Shown piece by piece: positions 1 through 9,752 of a DNA stretch of 64,000 bases (position 1 is the stretch's first letter; each line of letters opens with the position of its first letter). This DNA is from Prunella strophiata. Its lineage: Eukaryota; Chordata; Aves; Passeriformes; Prunellidae. The notes beneath the pieces were generated by a model that worked only from the letters and a program-made list of their open reading frames with translations, did not search any database and had not been told where the DNA came from. The stretch is taken from positions 2,849,400 through 2,913,399 of the forward strand of contig JAZBQD010000026.1 of assembly GCA_036583965.1 (NCBI GenBank), written 5' to 3'. The position numbers and the translations under genes are program-made.

Positions 1-2130
1 CATCCCACCTGGGTTCTGCACATCCCACCTGGGTTCTGCACATCCCACCTGGGTTCTGCACATCCCACCTGGGTTCTGCACATCCCACCTGGGTTCTGCA
101 CATCCCACCTGGGTTCTGCACATCCCACCTGGGTTCTGCACATCCCACCTGGGTTCTGCACATCCCACCTGGGTTCTGCACATCCCACCTGGGTTCTGCA
201 CATCCCACCTGGGTTCTGCACATCCCACCTGGGTTCTGCACATCCCACCTGGGTTCTGCACATCCCACCTGGGTTCTGCACATCCCACCTGGGTTCTGCA
301 CATCCCACCTGGGTTCTGCACATCCCACCTGGGTTCTGCACATCCCACCTGGGTTCTGCACATCCCACCTGGGTTCTGCACATCCCACCTGGGTTCTGCA
401 CATCCCACCTGGGTTCTGCACATCCCACCTGGGTTCTGCACATCCCACCTGGGTTCTGCATGTCCCTCCTGAGGTTCTGCACATCCCACCTGGGTTCTGC
501 ACATCCCACCTGGGTTCTGCACATCCCACCTGGGTTCTGCACATCCCACCTGGGTTCTGCACATCCCACCTGGGTTCTGCACATCCCACCTGGGTTCTGC
601 ACATCCCACCTGGGTTCTGCATGTCCCTCCTGAGGTTCTGCACATCCCACCTGGGTTCTGCACATCCCACCTGGGTTCTGCACATCCCACCTGGGTTCTG
701 CACATCCCACCTGGGTTCTGCACATCCCACCTGGGTTCTGCACATCCCACCTGGGTTCTGCACATCCCACCTGGGTTCTGCACATCCCACCTGGGTTCTG
801 CACATCCCACCTGGGTTCTGCATGTCCCTCCTGAGGTTCTGCACATCCCACCTGGGTTCTGCACATCCCACCTGGGTTCTGCACATCCCACCTGGGTTCT
901 GCATGTCCCTCCTGAGGTTCTGCACATCCCACCTGGGTTCTGCATGTCCCTCCTGAGGTTCTGCACATCCCACCTGGGTTCTGCATGTCCCTCCTGAGGT
1001 TCTGCACATCCCACCTGGGTTCTGCACATCCCACCTGGGTTCTGCACATCCCACCTGGGTTCTGCACATCCCACCTGGGTTCTGCATGTCCCACCTGGGT
1101 TCTGCACATCCCACCTGGGTTCTGCATGTCCCTCCTGAGGTTCTGCACATCCCACCTGGGTTCTGCACATCCCACCTGGGTTCTGCACATCCCACCTGGG
1201 TTCTGCACATCCCACCTGGGTTCTGCATGTCCCTCCTGAGGTTCTGCACATCCCACCTGGGTTCTGCACATCCCACCTGGGTTCTGCACATCCCACCTGG
1301 GTTCTGCACATCCCACCTGGGTTCTGCACATCCCACCTGGGTTCTGCACATCCCACCTGGGTTCTGCACATCCCACCTGGGTTCTGCACATCCCACCTGG
1401 GTTCTGCATGTCCCTCCTGAGGTTCTGCACATCCCACCTGGGTTCTGCACATCCCACCTGGGTTCTGCACATCCCACCTGGGTTCTGCACATCCCACCTG
1501 GGTTCTGCATGTCCCTCCTGAGGTTCTGCACATCCCACCTGGGTTCTGCACATCCCACCTGGGTTCTGCACATCCCACCTGGGTTCTGCACATCCCACCT
1601 GGGTTCTGCACATCCCACCTGGGTTCTGCATGTCCCTCCTGAGGTTCTGCACATCCCACCTGGGTTCTGCATGTCCCTCCTGAGGTTCTGCACATCCCAC
1701 CTGGGTTCTGCACATCCCACCTGGGTTCTGCACATCCCACCTGGGTTCTGCACATCCCACCTGGGTTCTGCACATCCCACCTGGGTTCTGCACATCCCAC
1801 CTGGGTTCTGCACATCCCACCTGGGTTCTGCATGTCCCTCCTGAGGTTCTGCACATCCCACCTGGGTTCTGCACATCCCACCTGGGTTCTGCACATCCCA
1901 CCTGGGTTCTGCATGTCCCTCCTGAGGTTCTGCACATCCCACCTGGGTTCTGCACATCCCACCTGGGTTCTGCACATCCCACCTGGGTTCTGCACATCCC
2001 ACCTGGGTTCTGCACATCCCACCTGGGTTCTGCACATCCCACCTGGGTTCTGCACATCCCACCTGGGTTCTGCACATCCCACCTGGGTTCTGCATGTCCC
2101 TCCTGAGGTTCTGCACATCCCACCTGGGTT
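1..2130. repeat. 20/21-bp two-variant minisatellite (array A), truncated by the window edge
   Basis: Tandem array. The main unit A is the 20-mer catcccacctgggttctgca. The minor unit B is 21 bp: it starts tgtccctcctgagg and ends ttctgca. The first 460 bases are 23 identical A units. B units then start at 461, 622, 823, 904, 945, 986, 1127, 1228, 1409, 1510, 1631, 1672, 1833, 1914 and 2095, every gap being 21+20n. One hybrid unit (tgtcccacctgg) starts at 1087. This gives about 90 A and 15 B units plus a partial unit at 2116-2130. Each A unit carries CACCTG, an E-box of the ZEB/Snail type, which B lacks. The left end is outside the window, so the true length is unknown. Open frames across it are by-products of the repeat. 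Confidence 0.97.
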
Positions 2131-2169
2131 TTTTTTTTTTAATGGGTTTTGGGTTTTTTTTTTTTTTTT
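2129..2169. repeat. T-rich tract closing array A
   Basis: The last, partial A unit runs into two oligo-T runs separated by aatgggttttggg. It marks the right boundary of the minisatellite. Confidence 0.8.
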
Positions 2170-3174
2170 GCTACTGTGCTTTATTTCATTCCACAATCTT
2201 CACATTATATTCAGCATTAATTCGTGGGCCATCATTTGAAGGTTAGAATGCAAAACCAGCAGAGTGTGCAGGGGGTGAGTGTTTTATGTGTGTGCACAAT
2301 TACTTTGCTGCACAATAAAATAAAATAAAATATTCTTTTATCTCCACGAGCTAGATAAACAGGGAAAGCCAGCTCTCTAATGCAGGGGAGTTGAATGAAT
2401 TGTGCACTTGGACTGGGACACTGCAGCCAGGGAAGCCAAAGCAGTGAATGGATTCAAGTGGAAATCACAGTCTGAGGCAGGTGTCAGCCTGCTCACACTG
2501 TTGGGGACAAATGTGGCTTTTGGTGACAGCAGGGTTGGGTGCTCAGCCTCCTCTACCCAAACACAAACATCCTGAAAGTCAAACCTGTTTAAAGAGCCAG
2601 TCCACCCCTGCTCATGGAGCATTGAAGCCACCTTGGAGGTGTTTTTATCCCTAAGCACAGCCAGGAATCCCACGGGGTGCAGGGATGGGATTTTTGTTCC
2701 TGCAGCTGAGCACATGCTCCAGTGCCTTGCTGAGCAGGGCTCTCAGAAGCTTGAACAGATGATGCATCTCTGATGCTACAAGCACAACCAGGCCCTCCAT
2801 TTATATTGACTAATCTGACTTTAAACTGTGGCAAAACCACCACTTGTATTATACCTGCGAGCCCTCCTCCATCCATCAGATTTTTCAGCTGCAACAACAG
2901 CTCTGAAGGATGTTTGAGTGAGCAGGCTGAATGTTTGCCTATAAAATATACATGTCTACAAGGAAAGCTCATTTGTAGGTTCTGTGGCTCAGGGCAGGAG
3001 GAATGAGTGCCCATTCCCAGGATTTCCACTGACAGAGCTCAGTGCCCTGGGCACAAAAAGGAGTCCCTGCCCTGGGGACAGGAGTTGTGGCACTGACCCC
3101 CCAGATGTGTAACCAGGGTACACAGGGTGCCTGAAAATGTGAGCAAGAATCTCCTCTGACATTAAACCAGGTAT
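2170..3174. other. Unique non-coding sequence
   Basis: I see no gene here. There is a short (TAAAA)n tract at about 2314-2332. The remainder is ordinary mixed-composition sequence with only short open frames lacking recognisable domains. Confidence 0.6.
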
Positions 3175-3954
3175 TTCCTTCCTTCCTTCCTTCCTTCCTT
3201 CCTTCCTTCCTTCCTTCCTTCCTTCCTTCCTTCCTTCCTTCCTTCCTTCCTTCCTGCCTTCCTTCCTTCCTTCCTTCCCTTCCTTCCTTCCTTCCTCTCC
3301 TTCCTTCCTTCCTTCCTGTCCTTCCTTCCTTCCTATCCTTCCTTCCTTCCTTCCTTCCTTCCTTCCTTCCTTCCGTTCCTTCCTTCCTTCCTTCCTTCCT
3401 TCCTTCCTTCCTTCCTTCCTTCCTTCCTTCCCTTCCTTCCTTCCTTCCTTCCTTCCTTCCTTCTTCCTTCCTTCCTTCCTTCCTTCCTTCCTTCCTTCCT
3501 TCCTTCCTATCCTTCCTTCCTTCCTTCTTCCTTCCTTCCTTCCTATCCTTCCTTCCTTCCTTCGCTTCCTTCCTTCCTTCCTTCCTTCCTTCCTTCCTTC
3601 CTATCCTTCCTTCCTTCCGTTCCTTCCTTCCTTCCTTCCTTCCTTCCTTCCTTCCTTCCTTCCTTCCTTCCTTCCTTCCTTCCTTCCTTCCTCTCCTTCC
3701 TTCCTTCCTTCGCTTCCTTCCTTCCTTCCTTCCTTCCTTCCTTCCTTCCTTCCTGTCCTTCCTTCCTTCCTATCCTTCCTTCCTTCCTTCCTTCCTTCCT
3801 TCCTTCCTTCCTTCCTTCCTTCCTTCCTTCCTTCCTTCCTTCCTTCCTTCCTTCGCTTCCTTCCTTCCTTCCTTCCTTCCTTGAGTCATTCCTTCCTTTC
3901 CTTACCTTCCTTCTTCCTTCCTTCCTTCATTCCTTCTTCCTTCCTTCCTTACCA
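3175..3954. repeat. Long interrupted (TTCC)n / (GGAA)n microsatellite
   Basis: About 780 bp of TTCC repeats on the + strand (GGAA on the minus strand). Sporadic interruptions include ctatcc, ctgtcc, ctctcc and cttcgcttcc variants, and the right end decays (about 3883-3954) with gagtcatt and ttacc interruptions. GGAA is the ETS-factor core, and GGAA microsatellites are known ETS-responsive elements in mammals. Whether this one binds anything is not shown. Microsatellites of this length are prone to length polymorphism. Confidence 0.97.
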
Positions 3955-5210
3955 TTTTCTTGCATTTTCTTCCTTTTCTTCCCATATAAACCATCTGAAT
4001 TTCCAAACTTTTCCATGCCCATCCATGACAACATGCTTTGAAGAAAGGGAGGGAAAAAAGTGATGGATGCCTGTGGTTGCAGAGGGCAGATGTTGGACTG
4101 GGAAGTTTTGATAAATACTGAAGGCCCATCCATGTTTTCAGCCAAATACAAATTAATTTTGCAGCACACAGTTCATTACAGGATGATATAGGAACAAACC
4201 TATTTTCTGGTGCAGATGGGGGAATTTTTCACATTTTTGGCAACTCCTGGGTATGGCACAGGACATTTCACATGATCACTCAGATTTCCAGCACATGAAA
4301 TGTGGGGAATGTGTGTTTCCCACAGCAAACACATCCAGCTTGGCAGCTAAGCCCCATCAATCCTTATTTAACCTGCTAACCATACCATCAAATCTTATTC
4401 CAATACTAATAACTGGTGAAAGTTTTACTTTGCAGTGGGTCCTTCCTGTGCTCTGGGGTGGTGGAGCTGTGTTTATGGTGGTGCCAGCTGAGCTGAAGGG
4501 AAAGGTGTGCTCTGGCAGTGCCAAGGAGCTGCTGAAGGATTCTCCTCAGAGTGCTCACCCCTCTGCCTGCCCTGGACACCAGCAGGGTCAGCTGGATGCA
4601 GAAGTGATGGTTGGGGACATGGACATTGGTTCACCCCCTTTTCTCACAGATTTTGGCAGTTCCTGCATGCCTCTGAAGCAGGAATAACCCTTCAGATTGT
4701 GATAGATGGGTAAGGTGATGGTTGACTCTCACAATTAAAAGGACAAATATCATGGATTTAAGTTAAGAGAAGTTTCATAGATTTATAGTTGTGTTTTACC
4801 CCCCTTGTGTTGTTATCAGGGGACAGCCTGGGTTTGGGACATTTGGGAGGGTCACTCATTACTGTGGCAGCACCTGACCTCAAATCAAGATGTCAGGAAG
4901 TGATCTCCACCACTGGACAGCAAAGAAGGATTTGATGGACAGAACTTTGGGAATGCTAAAGGGTTAAAAGGCAAAACCTCCATTGTGTGGGGGAGCCCAT
5001 AGTGGGGGAAATCCTATTCAGTCTTCTGTTGCATTTTGCTAAGGTTTTAATAATTTAATTTTGGGAGTAGCATTTCTCACAAGATGCACAGATTCCACTG
5101 CCCTCTTCCCAAAGCCAGGAGCTGCTGCACTGACTGAAGGGCTCAGTCACACTCTTCCAGCAGCCTGCTTTGATCTTTCTGAGTTTGGAGAAGAAAAATT
5201 GCTCCACCTG
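3955..5210. other. Unique non-coding sequence
   Basis: I see no recognisable gene or repeat family in this block. The open frame at 4253-4687 (144 codons) has no domain I recognise and low-complexity neighbours, so I do not call it. Confidence 0.55.
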
Positions 5211-5440
5211 AGAGGGTGGTCAGGCACTGGAAGAGGATGCCCAGGGGGGTGGCTGAGTCACTGTCCTGGAAGTGTTCAAGCAATGGTGCTCAGGATGTTG
5301 GTGTTCAAGGATGTGGTGCTCAGGAACATGGTTTAGTGCTGGGCTGGCAGTGTCAGCTAAATGGTTGGACTTGATGATCACAGAGGGCTTTTCCAGCCTC
5401 TGAAATATGATAGAAATCATATTTCTATGGTTCTGTGATC
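5211..5440 (+). mobile_element. CR1 LINE 3' end (5'-truncated)
   Basis: The left part matches the CR1 ORF2 C-terminal coding tail (gagggtggtcaggcactgg onward). It is followed by the 3' UTR type with a variant of 'ggacatggtttagtg', then 'aaatggttggacttgatgat', and ends in degenerate attctatg-like repeats (tttctatggttctgtg). The sense strand is plus. The copy is heavily 5'-truncated, as usual for CR1 in birds. A local duplication (tgctcaggatg / tgctcaggaac) sits inside it. Family recognition is from memory. Confidence 0.85.
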
Positions 5441-5904
5441 AGCAATGCCTTTAAAATACTCACTGTCACACAAATGTACCACCCAAGGCAGATGTAGCAT
5501 TGACTCTACCCTGAATCCATGGTGTCTCAATTGGAAAACAAGGGTACAGCACCTGTCCTCCCCTTGTTTATTATTTCTACCTTGTCTTCAAACATACATC
5601 TCATTTAGGGCACACCAAGTCACATGCCAGATTAGATTACAGCAAGGAAACAGGATTATTTTAAGTAGATAATATAAAACATGTCTATGGAAACTCTAGG
5701 CTAATTGCATTATCTATGGTACATTGTGAGAGAATTATCTATATGGTATTAGGGGGTGGAAACCTGCCAAAATACTCTTTAAAATGGGAGTGGGTTGTAA
5801 CAACGAGTCACTCATTGGTCACAAATGAATTAAAAGGCAGAAGACTTTGGGGCTGATTGTTTCTGACTCTCATTTTCTCTCCCTGCAGCCACACATTGAT
5901 GGTT
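5441..5904. other. Unique AT-rich non-coding sequence
   Basis: Mostly AT-rich single-copy-looking sequence, with no gene or repeat recognised. Confidence 0.5.
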
Positions 5905-6075
5905 AAATCATGGAATCATGGGATGCTTTGGGTTGGCAGGGGCTCTAAAGTTCATCTTGTTCCACCCCATGCCATGGCAGGGACACCTCCCACTGTCCCA
6001 GGCTGCTCCAAGCCCTGTCCAACCTGGCCTTGGGCACTGCCAGGGATCCAGGGGCAGCCACAGCTGCTGCCACAG
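5905..6075 (-). mobile_element. CR1 LINE 3' end, left half of a CR1 split by an LTR
   Basis: Antisense CR1: it starts with the 3' tail complement (aatcatggaatcatggg) and then gggttggcaggggctctaaag, followed by the conserved 'ccatggcagggacacctccc' and 'gggatccaggggcagccaca' blocks. The element breaks at 6075, where a 623-bp LTR begins, and resumes at 6699. The intact CR1 at 26757-26992 has the same block order without the interruption, which supports the nesting. Confidence 0.9.
6070..6075. repeat. Target-site duplication, left copy (CCACAG)
   Basis: CCACAG immediately precedes the LTR's 5' TGTCAGA. The same six bases follow its 3' end at 6699-6704. Confidence 0.88.
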
Positions 6076-6477
6076 TGTCAGAACCCAGCACATCCCTCTG
6101 GCTGCCCTGGATGGCTCCAGCCCCTGGCAGGGGGCTCAGAGACCTTGGCACAGAGCCCAAGACCCCTGTGCCTTTGATCTTGAGCCATGGAAAAAATTAC
6201 CAACCTTATATGAAGAGTTGCAAGCCACACAAATTAAGTAGAATAATAATAAGTTTATCACAGGGTGAAAATGTAGAATTTTAGGGTTTTTAGAATAAGG
6301 TTCGGGGGTCGAGATGGAGGAATTTGGGCGGGTTCTGTCCTTCTTTCTCCTTCTTCACAGCCTCCATCTTCTGGGTGATGGTGGCACTTTTGGATTGGTT
6401 TAGAGCAGAGTTGGACTGTGTGACATGGGTGATGGGTATTGGAAAATAACTGTAACTAATGTACACGTAGTTTTTAG

Positions 6478-6485
6478 TATAAAAA
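6478..6485 (+). promoter_or_regulatory. TATA box of the solo LTR
   Basis: TATAAAAA lies at about two thirds of the LTR, upstream of the AATAAA by the spacing expected for a short R region. It is probably the original retroviral promoter; present activity is unknown. Confidence 0.6.
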
Positions 6486-6578
6486 GATAACACCACCCCA
6501 GAGGTGGGCAGTGTGCCTCAGACTGACCTGCTGGACAGAGCTGGGCTGGTCAGGGAGAAAATTTGTTAGATAAGAAAT

Positions 6579-6584
6579 AATAAA
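6579..6584 (+). terminator. AATAAA polyadenylation signal of the solo LTR
   Basis: An exact AATAAA inside the LTR, downstream of the TATA box at 6478, consistent with the R region of a plus-sense LTR. Confidence 0.65.
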
Positions 6585-6698
6585 CAACCTTGAAAACTGC
6601 ACAAGAAGACTCCTGACTCCTCCTTTGGTTCTTGGGCCAGAACACAGAGACTCTCAAACATCTCGGGGTCATCTCAAGCTCCTGAGAGAGCTCTGACA

Positions 6699-6704
6699 CC
6701 ACAG
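6699..6704. repeat. Target-site duplication, right copy (CCACAG)
   Basis: Directly follows the LTR's terminal TCTGACA and is identical to 6070-6075. Confidence 0.88.
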
Positions 6705-6790
6705 CTGTCCCAGGGCCTCCCCACCCTCACAGGGAACAATTTCTTGCCCATATCTAATCTAAATCTCTTTTCTTTTAGTTTCAGTCCAGT
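6699..6790 (-). mobile_element. CR1 LINE, right half of the split copy
   Basis: It resumes the antisense CR1 exactly where the left half stopped: the 'cagggcctccccaccctcac' block and then 'aatctaaatctcttttcttt'. Homology fades near 6790. Confidence 0.85.
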
Positions 6791-7710
6791 CTCTGCTAGG
6801 AATCCCCACAGCCAGGTGAGGGGTGATCATGTTTGCCAGCAGACAGCCCTTCCAACTCCAACCCTTGCTGCTCAGAAACAACTCAGAGATGGCTCTAAAG
6901 AGCACAGAGAGGGAAAGCCAGCAAATGCCACTTACAGTCAATGGCTCTGTTTTCATGAGACATTAAAGTTTCCATCACAGTCTATCCAATCTGGACCGAA
7001 TGAAAGTGACAAAATTTGTAATGATTTCTCTTCTCCTGCTGACAACTGGCTGGGAGTAACACAGTCAGCCACCAGCAGTGTTGTGGTTTGCTTGGAGCTG
7101 GAGCCCAACCAAGTGTCATCAGCAAGATCAGAGATAATTTATCTGACAGGCTTCTAATGAAGCTAAATATGACAACAAAAATGACTTTCTAATCTACCCG
7201 AGAATTTAGGAACTGAGAAACTTGCTTGGACTCTGGGTCTGGGGATCACACTGTCCTCAGCCCCACAGCTCCCAGCTGCTGGGGGTTCAGAAGGAAATGG
7301 AAAAAAATTACTGAGTCACCAGCAATTTGGCTGGGAGAGACAAAGTCTGGCTGGGGACCTGGCAGCCCATGGCCCTCATCTGCTGCTGTCCCTGCCAAGC
7401 CTCACCGTGTGACCCTGCACACTGACCTCCATCTTCTCCTGGAGGTGGAAAGCAGGCATTTCCTCCTTTAAAAATGTCTGTTTGAGCACAGAATGATATC
7501 ACTGCTACAGCAGGAGACTGCACACTGCAGTGGGGGTGGTGGGAAGGGAAGGGCCCACCTGGGTTTTGCAGGTAACAAATTCTTGCTCAAAAATTGCATT
7601 TCTTTGGCTCTGCTGTAACTTCCTTTGGTGTTACAATTTCCCAGTTCTCCAGAGAAGAATCCTCAAATAGCCAGCCCTGCTCTGGGTTTTGATGCCCATC
7701 TCACACAGAA
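6791..7710. other. Unique non-coding sequence
   Basis: I see no gene or recognised repeat here. Open frames at 6744-7157 and 7226-7471 are short, and the first begins inside the CR1 fragment. Confidence 0.5.
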
Positions 7711-8040
7711 TTCACAGAATGACAAGGTTGGAAGAGCCCTTCAGGGTCATGGAGTCCAACCTGTTCCCTGACAGCTCAACTGAACCCTGGCACCCAGTGC
7801 CACATCCAGGCTTTGTTAAACACACCCAGGGATGGTGACTCCATCACCTCCCCAGGGCAGCCATTCCAGAACTTTATCACCCTTTCTGTAAAAAACTTCT
7901 TCTTAATATCCAACCTGTATTTCCCTTGGTGCAGCTTGAGGCTGTGTGCTCTGGTTCTGTCAGCTTCCTGGAGAAAGAGCCCAAGCCCAGCTGAGCACAG
8001 GCACCTCTCAGGAGCTGTGCAGAGTGCTGAGGTCACTCTC
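7711..8040 (-). mobile_element. CR1 LINE 3' part with decayed ORF2 C-terminus
   Basis: Antisense copy. The minus strand reads the CR1 ORF2 tail (DRTRAHSLKLHQGKYRLDI, then FFTERVIKFWNGCPGEV) with the 3' UTR after it, and ends with 'caaccttgtcattctgtgaa' near 7711. It is 5'-truncated at about 8040. The short readable frame is a remnant of reverse-transcriptase ORF2, not a host gene. Confidence 0.88.
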
Positions 8041-9575
8041 TCTGAAGCAGGACATACTTCACAAAGTTGAGAAAAACTGATGGCACCCAGGAACATTTGT
8101 CACAGCCAGTTACTGAGCTCAGGCAGCACTGAGGAGTTTGGAAGCCATGTCCCCAGCCTAAGCACTGAATGTTATTTCCTCCCTGGATGGTGCCTCTGCC
8201 TCCAGGTTGCCAGCACAGTTGGTGCTCCCTGTCCTGGTCTTCCCCTCCCAGCCTGAGTTTTGGAGCCTGAGCCAAGCACCAGCAGGGCTGTGGGGATGCC
8301 CTGACTGGGAATTCCAGTGTGCCACTTTTGGGATGTCTGGGAGCAGGCAGTGCTGGGGCTGGTACAGTGCTGGGAGATGAGTGTGAGCTCTGCCCTGTGC
8401 CACTGGAATGTCTGCACACTGAGATTTCTCATTATCCAGGTGTTAATTAAAGACTTGTGGGGGGGGAGCTTCTGCTTCTCCTCTGGGATCAGAGGGAAGT
8501 GCAGCTCCTGCAGTGCTCACACAGCTTGGAGCTGCTGCTCACTCACAGCCACTGCTTCACCCTGAGTTAAAGCTGCAACCCTGCAGTGTGGCCTTAAAAG
8601 CTGCTCTGCTACTGGTAACAGGCTCCTGCCAGGAAATTTGGGACCATTTACTCCTAAAATGTCTTCTGGGAGCTGATTTCTGTTCCAGCAGAGCTGCAGA
8701 GAGTTTATGAAACACGAGGATTGGAGGGGGAGCAAAACTGCCTTCCCTGGCATCTGAAGAGAATGGTGCAAAGAAAAACAATATTCTCTGTGCAGCACAA
8801 CAAGCTCCTGGCCTCCCTCTTCTCATTTATGATTTAAATGCTCCAGAGACTTGCAGAATTTGCAGGGCAAATGCAGGGTGGGCAGGGCAATGGGAGATCC
8901 CTCCCTAAGGGCTCTGACAACACAGACTGGAAAGGGACTATTGGGGCAGGGGGAGGGCAATCTGTAATTATGACAGGTCATAATTTTAATAAAATATCAT
9001 GTCAATGATGGCATAACCATCAGAAGGCCAAAAATTTCTCACTTGTTTGCTTCCTATGGGTTTGCCTAGAGCCAGGAGAGTCTTGAAGGTGAGTTTATTC
9101 TTCATAAAATACAGATCAGATGACTGATGTTGGTCAATCTCATTTTAGTGCATGCAGTAACTTTGGCTTGCAAAAAGGGAGAAGGGGAATTTTGTATTTT
9201 TTGAAGGAGTTCAGAACCTCCTAGATTTTCATAAAACAAAAAAACCCAAACAAAACAAAACAAAACCAAAAAACCAAAAAACAAACCCAAAACCAAAAAC
9301 AAAACCCCACTGCTCTACAGAAAAAAACCCCAAAACATTTAGTTTTCAAAAATTCTGAAGAGAACAACATCAGCTTTGTCCCCATAGCCTGTGGCAAGAC
9401 CTTGGGTCATGATTTTCTTTGTGCTTTAAAGCTCTGTGCTGCTCTGGGTTCAGCCACATGGATGCTTCCCCAGCATCTCATCCCAGTTTTCGTCTCAGAC
9501 ACCGAGGCAGAGAAGTCAGAGCTCTCTGTGGCTCCTCAGCAGAGAAAAATCGATCAATTAGATCAGAAATCCTTC
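8041..9575. other. Unique non-coding sequence with an A-rich tract
   Basis: No gene is recognised. An A-rich (CAAAA)n/(CCAAAA)n low-complexity tract lies at about 9232-9335. Confidence 0.5.
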
Positions 9576-9752
9576 CCTGGGAGGGTGGGCAGACTCTGGC
9601 ACAGCTGTGGCTGCCCCTGGATCCCTGGCAGTGCCAAGGCTGGACAGGGCTGGGAGCACCTGGGCAGTGGAAGGTCCCTGCCATGGCAGGGGGCAGAATG
9701 AGAAGATCTTCAAGGTTCCTTCCAACCCAAAGCCTCCTGTGATTCTGTGAGA
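9576..9752 (+). mobile_element. CR1 LINE 3' end
   Basis: Plus-sense CR1 3' UTR: 'agctgtggctgcccctggat', then 'cctgccatggcagggggcag' and 'ggttccttccaacccaaagc', ending 'gtgattctgtga'. Only the last part of the element (about 180 bp) is present. Confidence 0.88.

Larger units (their letters stand above)
6076..6698 (+). mobile_element. Complete solo LTR of an avian endogenous retrovirus, nested in CR1
   Basis: A 623-bp LTR with perfect 7-bp terminal inverted repeats, TGTCAGA at the start and TCTGACA at the end, flanked by a 6-bp target duplication. Promoter-like TATAAAAA lies at 6478-6485 and an AATAAA polyadenylation signal at 6579-6584, about 100 bp apart, which fits U3-R-U5 order on the plus strand. 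No internal gag, pol or env sequence is attached, so this is a solo LTR left by LTR-LTR recombination. The wording of the R/U5 region matches passerine LTRs I remember. A 6-bp duplication is typical of class II (beta-like) elements, so class II is likely but not proven. Confidence 0.9.

Noticed and set aside
621..2239. Several open frames of 84-252 codons with HIPPGFCTSHLGSAHPTWVL repeats
   Set aside because: Direct translation of the 20-bp minisatellite; a 60-bp super-period (three units) gives periodic peptides without any coding signal.
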